Part shown: piece after piece, positions 55,201 to 62,368 of the stretch
How positions within the stretch are numbered: position 1 is the first letter of the stretch
Layout: the number at the start of each line of letters is the position of its first letter
Origin: Motilibacter aurantiacus
Lineage (GTDB): Bacteria; Actinomycetota; Actinomycetes; Motilibacterales; Motilibacteraceae
Length of the DNA stretch: 64,000 bases
Reading direction: 5' to 3'
Assembly (NCBI RefSeq): GCF_011250645.1
Contig: NZ_JAANNO010000003.1
Location: forward strand, 1 to 64,000
Position numbers and translations under genes: made by a program
The notes under the pieces: generated by a model
The model's database searches: none
Told to the model about the DNA's origin: nothing
The model's input: only the letters and a program-made list of their open reading frames with translations

Positions 55201-57123
55201 GCCGCCTTCGTCCTTGGTGAAGCGGTAGTACGTGCCGCTCTCCCGGATGACGGTGGAGTCGATGCGGGACTCGCCGCGGTCCTGCCAGATCTTCGGCTCG
55301 CTGAACGTCACGAAGTCGCGGGTGGTGGCGTACAGCATGCGGTTGTAGGTGTTGCCCGTGTGGCCGGGGTCGTTCGCGGCGTACAGCTTGGAGGCCCAGA
55401 AGACGACGTACGAGCCGAGGCTCTCGTCGTAGTAGGCCTCCGGCGCCCACGTGTTGCCCGCGGTCTCCGGCGAGACCAGCACGTGGCGCTGGTCGGACCA
55501 GGTCTTGAGGTCGGTCGACTCCCACACCTCGATGTAGCGGCTGCCCTGGCGCTGCGAGGCGTCCCAGCTCGTCCCGCTGCCGATCGAGAGGTCGGTCGCG
55601 ATGAGGTAGAACTTGTCGCCCTCCGGCGAGCGGATGACGAACGGGTCGCGCAGGCCCTTCGTGCCCTGGGTGGACGTCAGCACCGGCTGCCCGCCGTTGA
55701 GCTCGTCCCAGGCCAGCGCGTTGTTGCCGCGGCTGGCGGCCATGTAGATCTTCTCCCCGGTGATGCTGTCGCCGGTGAAGTACGCGAAGGCGTAGCCGGC
55801 GTACGGCGCGAGAGCCGCCTTGGCCCGGACGCGCAGCGGCAGCGTGCGGGTCGTGGTCTGCGCCCCGTAGGTCACCGTGGCGGTCAGCGTCACCTGGGTG
55901 TCGGCCGCCTGCCGGGCCACCTCGCCGGTGGCGGTGACGACCGCGGGGTCGCTCGATGCCCAGGACACGGTGGCACCCCGGCTCGTCGTCGGCAGCGTGA
56001 CGTTGCCGCGCACGTCGTCCGCGTTCGGGACCGCGAGCGCGGCGGCTGCCTGCGCCGCCAGCTCGGCGTCGCTCGACTGCGCGAGCACCGTGACCTCGAA
56101 CGTCCTCGTGTCGCTGATGCCGCGGTAGGACAGGGTCGCGGTCAGCGTCGCCGTGCCCGGCGGGGAGCCGTACGCGGGGCGCGTGACGACACCCGCGGGC
56201 GAGACGAGCGACGGGTTCGAGCTGGCCCAGGAGATCGTCGAGCCGCCCGCCCCCGTCGTCGGCAGCGTGAGGCTGCCGGTGACCGCGGAGGTGTCGCCCA
56301 GGGTGAGCGCCGCCTTGTCGACGGCCACGACGCCGGAGATCACGGTGGCCGCGAGCTCGTTCACCTCGTCGGCGGCGAGAGCCCGGTCGTAGATGCGGAA
56401 GTCGCGGATGCGCCCGTTGAAGAGCCGGTCACCGGTGTAGACCGAGCGGCCGACGTAGTTCGCGGTGGTGACGCCGTTGCCGATCTGGGAGGGGCGGATG
56501 GTCACGGCGTTGTTGCGCCCGACCTCGACACCGTTCTCGTAGACGACGCCGACGCCGCCGCCGATGGTGACGGCGATGGACTTCCACACGCCGCGGCTGA
56601 GGTTGTACGACGCGGCCGGGCGGATGTTCTGCTCGGTGGACCAGTTGCCGGTCGCGATCGCGGACCGGTAGTCGTTCCCCGTGGTGAACAGGTAGCCGTT
56701 CCCGGTCGACCCGCTCGTGTTGCCCATGCCGTAGATGAAGTACGGCGTCGCCTGCGCCGGGTTGACGTAGACGTCCGCGGTGACCGTGATCGAGTCCAGG
56801 CCGGCGAGGATGTTGTCGGGCATGCGGACGTACGTGTTGGTCCCGTTGAAGGCGAGGCCCTGGCCCGGCGCCTCGAGCGCGGTCCCGTTGAGCACGCCGT
56901 CGCGGCCGTTGCCGGACGCGTCCTCGGCGACCGTGCCGGTGTCCCCTTGCAGCGGGTAGTGCAGGACGAGGCCGGGCGCGACCTCGGCGGCCTGCGCGGC
57001 AGGTGCGGTGACCGCGCCGGCGGTCCCCAGCGCCAGCGCGAGCGAGAGCAGGCCCACGAGGGGCCGGGCCATACGGGGTGGCCGTGGCGGGCTGCCGGGG
57101 TGGCGCAGCATGCGGCGTTGCAT
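52246..57123 (-). CDS. Secreted multidomain double GH43 glycoside hydrolase with LamG domains
   Basis: 1625 residues; ATG 57123 has GGAG 6 bases upstream. Signal peptide ~1-45. Order: LamG 1 (~46-260); two atrophied Ig-like domains (~262-347, ~352-433); GH43 module 1 (~440-750) with likely catalytic Asp493 (LRDPFVI), Asp622 (RIDSTVI) and Glu685 (AVEGPTVF); LamG 2 (~770-975); Ig-like (~985-1062); GH43 module 2 (~1067-1365) with Asp1075 (LYADPNI), Asp1198 (AIDPAAF) and Glu1247 (FREGAFV); two more Ig-like domains (~1380-1545); and a helical FIMAH-like end (~1547-1625). GH43 enzymes cut arabinan, arabinoxylan or galactan, so plant polysaccharide breakdown is likely. A LacI-type operator lies upstream. 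Confidence 0.92.
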   Translation of the reverse strand: MQRRMLRHPGSPPRPPRMARPLVGLLSLALALGTAGAVTAPAAQAAEVAPGLVLHYPLQGDTGTVAEDASGNGRDGVLNGTALEAPGQGLAFNGTNTYVRMPDNILAGLDSITVTADVYVNPAQATPYFIYGMGNTSGSTGNGYLFTTGNDYRSAIATGNWSTEQNIRPAASYNLSRGVWKSIAVTIGGGVGVVYENGVEVGRNNAVTIRPSQIGNGVTTANYVGRSVYTGDRLFNGRIRDFRIYDRALAADEVNELAATVISGVVAVDKAALTLGDTSAVTGSLTLPTTGAGGSTISWASSNPSLVSPAGVVTRPAYGSPPGTATLTATLSYRGISDTRTFEVTVLAQSSDAELAAQAAAALAVPNADDVRGNVTLPTTSRGATVSWASSDPAVVTATGEVARQAADTQVTLTATVTYGAQTTTRTLPLRVRAKAALAPYAGYAFAYFTGDSITGEKIYMAASRGNNALAWDELNGGQPVLTSTQGTKGLRDPFVIRSPEGDKFYLIATDLSIGSGTSWDASQRQGSRYIEVWESTDLKTWSDQRHVLVSPETAGNTWAPEAYYDESLGSYVVFWASKLYAANDPGHTGNTYNRMLYATTRDFVTFSEPKIWQDRGESRIDSTVIRESGTYYRFTKDEGGGGTGCSDIIQEKSTSLTAVDLPGQPAWAMQDSCIGRDAGTAAVEGPTVFKANPGDVNGQKYYLFVDEYGRRGYIPLASTSLETPNWAVPASYKLPGAPRHGTVVPVTKAELDGLRAGLPTVEPVPANAKGEILRYSFDQASGSTVTDSSGNAKNGTIVGGGTWTGVGSLRLDGVDDYVDIPDNLLAGVTDITIEADVKIDPTQATPYFVYGFGNTDSAGAGSGYLFTTGDSYRAAIASGNWTTEQGVTGTGAVARGVWKHLTYVLSGTTATLYLDGVQVGRSTDVTLDPGDIGNGYTLANYLGKSVYNGDRTLKGEVREFAVYNRALSAQEVMTASGNTAAVVDVTLPELKAPAIVDADGGGVTLPVKPGTDVTTLAPTLVTSAGATVSPENGSVRDLTSPVTYTVTGTDGKVRAWTVRAVQMRTPVLPGLYADPNIAVFGDTFYIYATTDGTPGWGGKDFYVWKSKNLVDWERSEKPFLTLDGVNGNVPWATGNAWAPTIIERGGKYYFYFSGHNPAVNRKTIGVAVADSPEGPFTAQPTAMILNNEAVTSGQAIDPAAFRDPATGKYYLFWGNGSPVYGELSDDMLSVKPGTFKRINGLTDFREGAFVNYRNGTYHLTYAIDDTGSPNYRVGYATSTSIDGPWTYRGVLLEKDPSQGLLGTGHSSIVQVPGTDEWYIAYHRFAIPGGDGTHRETTIDRLHFGADGLMQRVAPTLTGVDPVVVDLTGPEITAATAGTADGTDGWFRTPASVIVTATDPRGVASIEYSVDGGTTWKAYTAPFSVADGTTTVKARATDGRGNVGTAADLTVRQDTLSPVVTLTGGVTGGGAYGHSARPTVAWSAADATSGVASTSATLDGKTLSNGAAVDLSALPLGGHTLVVRATDRAGHVQELTVTFTVTTSTTDLAALADRYLASGALSQGAHTNLRNRLEGAVEALAEGNRAKAARYLQQYVEHAERRVDDPAVRSLLITDARALLAQLGG

Positions 57124-57148
57124 CTGTCTCCTCGAGGGGCGGCGTCGG

Positions 57149-57162
57149 TGTTAGCGCTCACA
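57149..57162. promoter_or_regulatory. LacI-family operator upstream of the GH43 gene
   Basis: TGTTAGCGCTCACA is a near-perfect dyad around the central CG, of the type bound by LacI-family sugar repressors in actinobacteria. It is 26 bases before the GH43 ATG. No LacI gene is in the window, so the repressor acts in trans. Confidence 0.75.
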
Positions 57163-57311
57163 AGCGCAGCCCCGACTGTGGCCAGCACCGCGTCGTCGGT
57201 CAAGGCCTCGACGACAACGATTCGGTCGCGATGGCTCCTGCGGTGCCGGGTGCCGGCAGAGCGGGCCCCGACGGCTGCCGGCCCCCGTGACCGGCGGCTA
57301 GCGTTCCCCTC

Positions 57312-58352
57312 ATGCCCGTCCCCCGCCCGCTGGCCCGGCTGCTCGGGACCGGAGCGGTGGCGGGCTGGCCGGAGCCGGGCTGCCCCTGCGCGTCCTGTGC
57401 GCTCGCGGCCGCCGATCCGCGGGCGCCGTGGGACGTACGCGTCGGCGCGGCCCGGCTGCCCGACCCGGCGCTCGGGGTCGGCGAGCACGCGGTGGTCGAC
57501 GGCGTGTGCGTACGCCGGACGGCCCCCGGCGCCTGGGAGGCCGGCCCGCTGGACGGCCCACGCCTGCTGCTCGTCACGGCGCCCGGCCCCGTGCCCGCCC
57601 CCGCCGGCCCGTACGCGCTGGTGCTGCTCGGGGACGCCGACCCCGCCGCTCTGGCGTGGCTGCGGCGCTGCGGTGCGGTCGGGCCGGCGACCGACGTGGT
57701 CGCGGTCGGCCTCTCGCACCGGCACCGCCCTGACCAGCTGCCGCGCGAGCTGGCCGCCGTGGGCGTGCGCGCGGTGCCGGACGGGCACGCCCTCGACCTG
57801 GTCGGGCAGCCGAGCCGCCCCCTCACCCCCCGGCGCACCCTCGTGCTCGGTGGCGCCCGCTCCGGCAAGTCCGCCGTGGCCGAGGGGCTGCTGGCGGCCG
57901 AGCCGGAGGTGACGTACGTCGCGACCGCGCCCGGCCGGCCGGACGACCCCGAGTGGGACGCCCGCGTCCAGCTGCACCGGCAGCGCCGGCCCGCCCACTG
58001 GCGGACGCTGGAGACCCGCGACCTCGTGCCGCTGCTCGCCGCGGAGGGACCGCCCCTGCTCGTGGACTGCCTGGCGCTGTGGCTCACAACCGTGCTCGAC
58101 GAGTGCAGGGCCTGGGACGACCCGCGGGCCGCGCTGCCGGCCGTGCGCGAGCGGCAGGAGGCGCTGGTGGCCGCCTGGCGCGGCACCCGGCGCCGGGCCG
58201 TCGCCGTGAGCAACGAGGTCGGCAGCGGCGTCGTGCCGGCGACGCCCAGCGGGCGGCTCTTCCGGGACGAGCTGGGCCGGCTGAACGCCGCTATCGCCGC
58301 GCAGAGCGAGCAGGCCCTGCTGGTGGTGGCCGGTAGGGTCGCCTGCCTGTGA
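57312..58352 (+). CDS. cobU: Adenosylcobinamide kinase/guanylyltransferase with N-terminal MBL-like remnant
   Basis: 346 residues. The C-terminal ~170 residues are CobU: P-loop GGARSGKS (180-187), [32 protein letters not shown], and [19 protein letters not shown]. It phosphorylates adenosylcobinamide and adds GMP, in the late steps of B12 assembly. The first ~165 residues start [20 protein letters not shown], the opening of a metallo-beta-lactamase-fold domain, but the metal-binding HxHxDH is absent, so this part is a shortened, probably inactive relic or docking domain. ATG 57312 follows a TAGCGT box by 7 bases. It overlaps cobT by four bases. No B12 riboswitch is seen upstream. Confidence 0.92.
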   Translation: MPVPRPLARLLGTGAVAGWPEPGCPCASCALAAADPRAPWDVRVGAARLPDPALGVGEHAVVDGVCVRRTAPGAWEAGPLDGPRLLLVTAPGPVPAPAGPYALVLLGDADPAALAWLRRCGAVGPATDVVAVGLSHRHRPDQLPRELAAVGVRAVPDGHALDLVGQPSRPLTPRRTLVLGGARSGKSAVAEGLLAAEPEVTYVATAPGRPDDPEWDARVQLHRQRRPAHWRTLETRDLVPLLAAEGPPLLVDCLALWLTTVLDECRAWDDPRAALPAVRERQEALVAAWRGTRRRAVAVSNEVGSGVVPATPSGRLFRDELGRLNAAIAAQSEQALLVVAGRVACL

Positions 58353-59638
58353 GCTCCTTGCCGCCCGACGGACCGTCCGACCGCCCGACCGACGCGCCGA
58401 GCGACCCGGACGCGCCCGACAACGCCCGGCGGGCCGACCAGCCCGGGGAGGCGCCCCCGCCTCCGGCGCCGCGCGAGGACGCGGCGTACCGCTCCGGGGC
58501 CGGCGCCGAAGCGGCGGTCGGGCCCACCGACGCTCAGCTGCCCCCGGCCGGTGCGGTCACGCTCACGGTCGAGGAGCTGCACCTGCTCGGCGGCCGGGTG
58601 GAGCACCCGGACGAGGGCTTCCGGCAGGAGACGCGGCAGCGCCAGGCCGAGCTGGCCAAGCCCGTGGGGGCGCTCGGCCAGCTCGAGGACCTCTCCGTGT
58701 GGGCCGCCGGCGTGCAGGCCGCCTGCCCGCCGCGCCCCTTCGAGCGCCCGCGGGTCGTCGTCTTCGCCGGCGACCACGGCATCGCGGCGGGCGGGGTGTC
58801 GGCGTACCCCGCGGAGGTGACGGGGCACATGGTCCGCGCGTTCCTGGCCGGGACGGCAGCGGTCAACGCCCTCGCTCGGCAGGCCGGCGCCGGGGTGCGA
58901 GTGCTGGACCTCTCGGTGGACGCGGACACGTCGGACCTGCCCGAGGACGTCACCCGCTACAAGGTCCGCCGCGGGACGGGGCGCATCGACACCGAGGACG
59001 CCATGACCCGCGAGGAGGCGGTGGCGTCGCTGCGCGTGGGCATGGCCGTGGCCGACGAGGAGGTCGACGCGGGCGCTGACCTGCTGATCGCCGGGGACAT
59101 GGGCATCGCCAACACCACCGCGGCCTCCGCCCTCGTCGGCGTGCTGACCGGCAACGACGCGGCCTCGGTCTGCGGGCGCGGCACCGGGGTGGACGACCGG
59201 GGCTGGATGCGCAAGTGCGCGGCGATCCGCGACGCCATGCGGCGCGGGCGCCCGCACCTCGGCGACCCGATCGCACTGCTCGCGGCGATCGGCGGCCCCG
59301 ACCTCGCCGCGACGACCGGGTTCCTCGTGCAGGCGGCGATCCGCCGGACGCCGGTGGTGCTCGACGGGATCATCCCCTCGACCTGTGCGGTGCTCGCCCA
59401 CCGGGTCGCGCCCACGGCCTCGCTGTGGTGGCTCGCCGGGCACCGGTCGACCGAGCCCGCCCAGTCGATCGCCCTGCAGCAGCTGGCCCTCGAGCCCGTC
59501 CTCGACCTCGGCCTCCGGCTCGGCGAGGGCACGGGCGCCCTGCTCGCGCTGCCGGTCCTGCAGGCGGCCGTCGCGGCCTGCTCGGAGATGGCGACCCTGT
59601 CGGAGCTGGGCGGCTCGCACGAGCCCGCGGCTCCCTGA
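58349..59638 (+). CDS. cobT: Nicotinate-nucleotide-dimethylbenzimidazole phosphoribosyltransferase
   Basis: 429 residues. It activates the lower ligand of B12, forming alpha-ribazole phosphate from dimethylbenzimidazole and nicotinate mononucleotide. Seen: [56 protein letters not shown], and the late catalytic-Glu region [19 protein letters not shown]. The N-terminal ~65 residues are Pro/Asp/Ala-rich disorder beyond the usual domain. The start is the GTG overlapping the cobU stop (GTGA). cobS follows after 28 bases. Confidence 0.95.
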   Translation: MSSLPPDGPSDRPTDAPSDPDAPDNARRADQPGEAPPPPAPREDAAYRSGAGAEAAVGPTDAQLPPAGAVTLTVEELHLLGGRVEHPDEGFRQETRQRQAELAKPVGALGQLEDLSVWAAGVQAACPPRPFERPRVVVFAGDHGIAAGGVSAYPAEVTGHMVRAFLAGTAAVNALARQAGAGVRVLDLSVDADTSDLPEDVTRYKVRRGTGRIDTEDAMTREEAVASLRVGMAVADEEVDAGADLLIAGDMGIANTTAASALVGVLTGNDAASVCGRGTGVDDRGWMRKCAAIRDAMRRGRPHLGDPIALLAAIGGPDLAATTGFLVQAAIRRTPVVLDGIIPSTCAVLAHRVAPTASLWWLAGHRSTEPAQSIALQQLALEPVLDLGLRLGEGTGALLALPVLQAAVAACSEMATLSELGGSHEPAAP

Positions 59639-59666
59639 CCGTGCTGCCCCGGCGCCGGGGCCGGCG

Positions 59667-60410
59667 GTGAGCACCGCCGGCGACGCGCTCCGGCTCGCGG
59701 TCGGGACCTTCAGCGTCGTGCGCGTCCCGGCCCCCCGGCGGGTCGACGCCGCCGTGGCGTCCGGCGCCATGCTGCTCGGCCCGCTCGTCGGCGCGGGCCT
59801 GGGAGGCGTGGCCGCGCTCGCGCTCCTGGCCGTCGACGCCCTGGACGGGCCCCCGCTGCTCGGCGCGGCCGCGGCGCTGGCGGCGCTCGCCGGGCTCACC
59901 CGGGGCCTGCACCTCGACGGGCTCGCGGACACAGCTGACGGGCTCGGGTCGGGCCGTCCCGCCCCCGGCGCGCTCGAGGTGATGAAGCGATCGGACATCG
60001 GGCCGTTCGGCGTGGTCACGCTCGTGCTCGTGCTGCTCGCCGACGCGGCCGCACTGGCCGCGGCCCCGACGACCGCTGTGGTCGTCGCCGCGGTGACCGG
60101 GAGGGCGGCGGTCACCCTGGCCTGCCGTCGCGGAGTGCCCTCCGCCCGGGCCGGCGGCCTCGGCGCGACGGTCGCCGGAACCGTCCCGGTGGCCGGCGCC
60201 CTCCTCGTGGCGGCCGCTGCCGTCGGGCTCGGCGGTGTGCTGCTCGGCGCGCGAGGCGCGAGCGCGGCCGCCGGCGGGCTGCTCGCGGGGCTGGCCCTGC
60301 TCGCCCGGTGCCGGCGCCGCTTCGGCGGCGTCACGGGCGACGTGCTCGGTGCCCTGGTCGAGACCTCGACGGCGGTGTCGCTGGCGGTGCTGGCGCTGGG
60401 CTCCCGCTGA
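59667..60410 (+). CDS. cobS: Adenosylcobinamide-GDP ribazoletransferase (cobalamin synthase)
   Basis: 247 residues from GTG 59667. A membrane enzyme that joins adenosylcobinamide-GDP and alpha-ribazole to finish B12. Seen: an early FSVVRVPAP, the catalytic acidic motif HLDGLADTADGLG, and MKRSDIGPFGVVTLVL, with about six hydrophobic helices after it. It completes a three-gene cobU-cobT-cobS set, so the organism can at least salvage or complete cobamides; corrin-ring genes are not here. The open frame extending upstream is a shadow of cobT. Confidence 0.95.
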   Translation: MSTAGDALRLAVGTFSVVRVPAPRRVDAAVASGAMLLGPLVGAGLGGVAALALLAVDALDGPPLLGAAAALAALAGLTRGLHLDGLADTADGLGSGRPAPGALEVMKRSDIGPFGVVTLVLVLLADAAALAAAPTTAVVVAAVTGRAAVTLACRRGVPSARAGGLGATVAGTVPVAGALLVAAAAVGLGGVLLGARGASAAAGGLLAGLALLARCRRRFGGVTGDVLGALVETSTAVSLAVLALGSR

Positions 60411-60556
60411 GTGCCGGCCACCCGAACGCACGGTGTAGATGTGCACGCAGCGGATATGAGAGATTGCACACCGTGAGTGCGTAGGACCTGTCCCAGCGGA
60501 GGCCCACCGTTTCCACGAGCGAGCGAGTCGTCCGGCTGCCGCCCGACGCCGCGTCG

Positions 60557-61429
60557 GTGCCGGCGGCCCGGGCCTTCCTGCGCAGCTGCCTGAGCGAGTG
60601 GCTCCCCGAGGCGGTCGACGTCGCCGAGCTCTGCATGTCCGAGCTCGCGACCAACGCCGTGCTGCACGCCCGGACCGACTTCGAGGCCTCCGTACGCGTC
60701 GCGCCCGGCCGTGCCCTGCTGCAGGTCCGCGACTTCTCCGCCGCGCTCCCCCGCCAGGTGCTGCACAGCGAGCGGGCCACGACCGGACGTGGGCTGGACC
60801 TGGTCAACGTGCTGGCGGTCGACTGGGGCGCGGACCAGTGCGCGGAGAGCGGGAAGGTCGTGTGGTGCGAGCTGTCGGCGGACCCGCCACCCGCGGCGGC
60901 CGACGACGAGGCCGGCCTGCTGGCCATGTGGGGCGACGACGACCTGCAGGACGTCCCCGCGGTGCCCGCGCGGCCCGCGGGCCGGGTGGCGCTGCTGCTG
61001 CGCTACCCCGTCGCGCTCTGGCTGCAGCAACGCGAGCAGCTCGATGCCCTGCTCCGCGAGTGCGTCCTGCTCAGCGAGGCCGCCTCCCGCGGCGAGGGAT
61101 CGGCACCCGAGCGGCTCGTGCGCCTCGCCGAGCACGTCGCGAGCCGCTTCCCGACCGTCAGCGAGCGCGCGGACCGCGACCGCCTGGCCGCACTGCGCCG
61201 CGGCGAGGAGACGGTCGACCTCGAGTACCCGATGCCGGAGGGCACGGAGGAGGTCCTCGTCGAGTTCCGGGACACGCTGGAGGCGCTGGACGCGTACGCC
61301 GGCCGCAACGACCTCCTCATCATGCAGACCCCGGAGCCGTTGCGCCGGCTGCGCGACTGGAGCATCGAGCAGCTGCTCTCCCAGATGGCGGGGGCGCCGC
61401 CCGTGCCCTGGGACGGGCCGCTGCGCTGA
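60557..61429 (+). CDS. HATPase-domain protein (anti-sigma/RsbW-like) with novel C-terminal domain
   Basis: At least 290 residues. The first ~110 form a GHKL ATPase domain of the RsbW/anti-sigma kind: AELCMSELATNAVLHART (N box), LLQVRDFSAALPRQV (G1-like), TGRGLDLVNVLAVDWG (G2). The remaining ~160 residues (RVALLLRYPVALWLQQREQL ... LLIMQTPEPLRRLRDWSIEQ) are helical and unassigned. Coding-like sequence continues upstream of GTG 60557 (RVVRLPPDAAS, in frame back to ~60509) but no ATG, GTG or TTG exists there before the stop at 60482. The true start may be a CTG (60488 or 60536), or the gene may be 5' damaged. No sigma or antagonist gene is adjacent. Confidence 0.8.
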   Translation: MPAARAFLRSCLSEWLPEAVDVAELCMSELATNAVLHARTDFEASVRVAPGRALLQVRDFSAALPRQVLHSERATTGRGLDLVNVLAVDWGADQCAESGKVVWCELSADPPPAAADDEAGLLAMWGDDDLQDVPAVPARPAGRVALLLRYPVALWLQQREQLDALLRECVLLSEAASRGEGSAPERLVRLAEHVASRFPTVSERADRDRLAALRRGEETVDLEYPMPEGTEEVLVEFRDTLEALDAYAGRNDLLIMQTPEPLRRLRDWSIEQLLSQMAGAPPVPWDGPLR

Positions 61430-61434
61430 GGGGC

Positions 61435-61467
61435 GCCCCGCACCGGCCCGGCGGGCCGGTGCGGGGC
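61435..61467 (+). terminator. Perfect 15-base-pair hairpin after the HATPase gene
   Basis: Arms GCCCCGCACCGGCCC (61435-61449) and its complement (61453-61467), loop of 3 bases, 5 bases after the stop. No U-tract. Confidence 0.8.
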
Positions 61468-61632
61468 ACTGGCCCCCCGACCATCCCCCGGGCAGGGCGC
61501 GACGGGAGCCGTCCCCTCCCCGGCTCCCGACGGCGCCCCCTGCCCGTCGGGGAGCCCATCGGCGGCCGGGCCGCGGTGCTGAGGCGTCGGGCCGCGTGCC
61601 GCAGCGACGTCGCCCGGACGGCCCAGCCGGCC

Positions 61633-62286
61633 TCACAGCTCGTCGATGAGCCTCGCCATCGCCGCGTTCTCCCCGGCCTGCTCGGCCAGGATGTGCTTGG
61701 CGATCTTGCGCGTGTAGACGTTGTCGCCCTCGGCCACGACCTGGCGGGCCATGTCGAGCGCACCCAGGTGGTGCTCGATCATCTGCCGCAGGAACAGCTC
61801 GGTGGCCGGCGCCCCCACGGCCCCGTCGAGCCGGCGCAGCTGGGCCGGCGTGAGCATCCCGGGCATCGCGGCGAGGTCCCGTGACCACCTCGATCCGTGC
61901 GCGCCGTGGGCCGGGCCCGGGCCCGGTGCGAGCGGCTTTCCCCACGCCGTCAGCCAGGCGCGCATGTCCGAGGCCTCGCGGGCCTGGTCGCGGGCGATGT
62001 ACTCCGCGATGGCGCGGGCCCGGTCGTGGACCCCGTCCTTGGCCAGCAGCAGCCTGCTCATCCGCACCGCTTGCTGGTGGTGCGGGACCATCATCTGCGC
62101 GAACACGACGTCGGCCGCGTTCGGCGGCTTGGGCCGCACCACGGGCTGGGCGGCCGCCGGGCCGGCGCTCGCCGCCACCGGCTGCGCGGCCGAGACGTCC
62201 CTACCCGGCCCGCCGCGCAGGGCCGTCGTGCCGATCAGCGCCGCGGCGACGGCCGCGACGAGCGCCAGGAGCCCGGAAGCTCTCAT
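61633..62286 (-). CDS. Secreted DUF305 protein (ferritin-like, probable metal-binding)
   Basis: 217 residues. Signal peptide or anchor ~1-25 (GLLALVAAVAAALIG). DUF305 core: DVVFAQMMVPHHQQAVRMSR (M-x2-HHxQA motif), YIARDQAREASDMRAWLTAW, then a second copy of the motif, FLRQMIEHHLGALDMARQVV. The paired HH motifs on helices give a ferritin-like four-helix bundle; many DUF305 proteins are found with copper resistance genes. AAGGAG lies about 10 bases before the ATG. It is downstream of the copper amine oxidase genes but separated by a hairpin, so a copper theme is possible. Confidence 0.92.
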   Translation of the reverse strand: MRASGLLALVAAVAAALIGTTALRGGPGRDVSAAQPVAASAGPAAAQPVVRPKPPNAADVVFAQMMVPHHQQAVRMSRLLLAKDGVHDRARAIAEYIARDQAREASDMRAWLTAWGKPLAPGPGPAHGAHGSRWSRDLAAMPGMLTPAQLRRLDGAVGAPATELFLRQMIEHHLGALDMARQVVAEGDNVYTRKIAKHILAEQAGENAAMARLIDEL

Positions 62287-62328
62287 GGGGTGCGTGCTCC
62301 TTGCTGGGGGGACGGGCTGCGACCGGAC

Positions 62329-62358
62329 GGCCGGGCCCGCCAGGGGGCGGGCCCGGCC
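62329..62358 (-). terminator. Perfect 13-base-pair hairpin after the amine oxidase gene
   Basis: Arms GGCCGGGCCCGCC (62329-62341) and GGCGGGCCCGGCC (62346-62358), loop AGGG, 10 bases downstream of the stop on the minus strand. Confidence 0.8.
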
Positions 62359-62368
62359 GGGGGTGCGC

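Noticed and set aside
57124-57311. Cobalamin riboswitch upstream of cobU
   Set aside because: Only a loose resemblance (CTGTGGCCAG) to a B12 box was found, and the gap is too short and lacks the conserved core.
54211-57912. 1233-residue plus-strand open frame
   Set aside because: It is antisense to the GH43 gene; the translation is low complexity and runs into cobU in the wrong frame.
57200-61945. 1581-residue minus-strand open frame
   Set aside because: It is antisense to cobU-cobT-cobS and the HATPase gene; its Arg/Pro/Gly-rich translation has no domain. It results from third-position GC bias.
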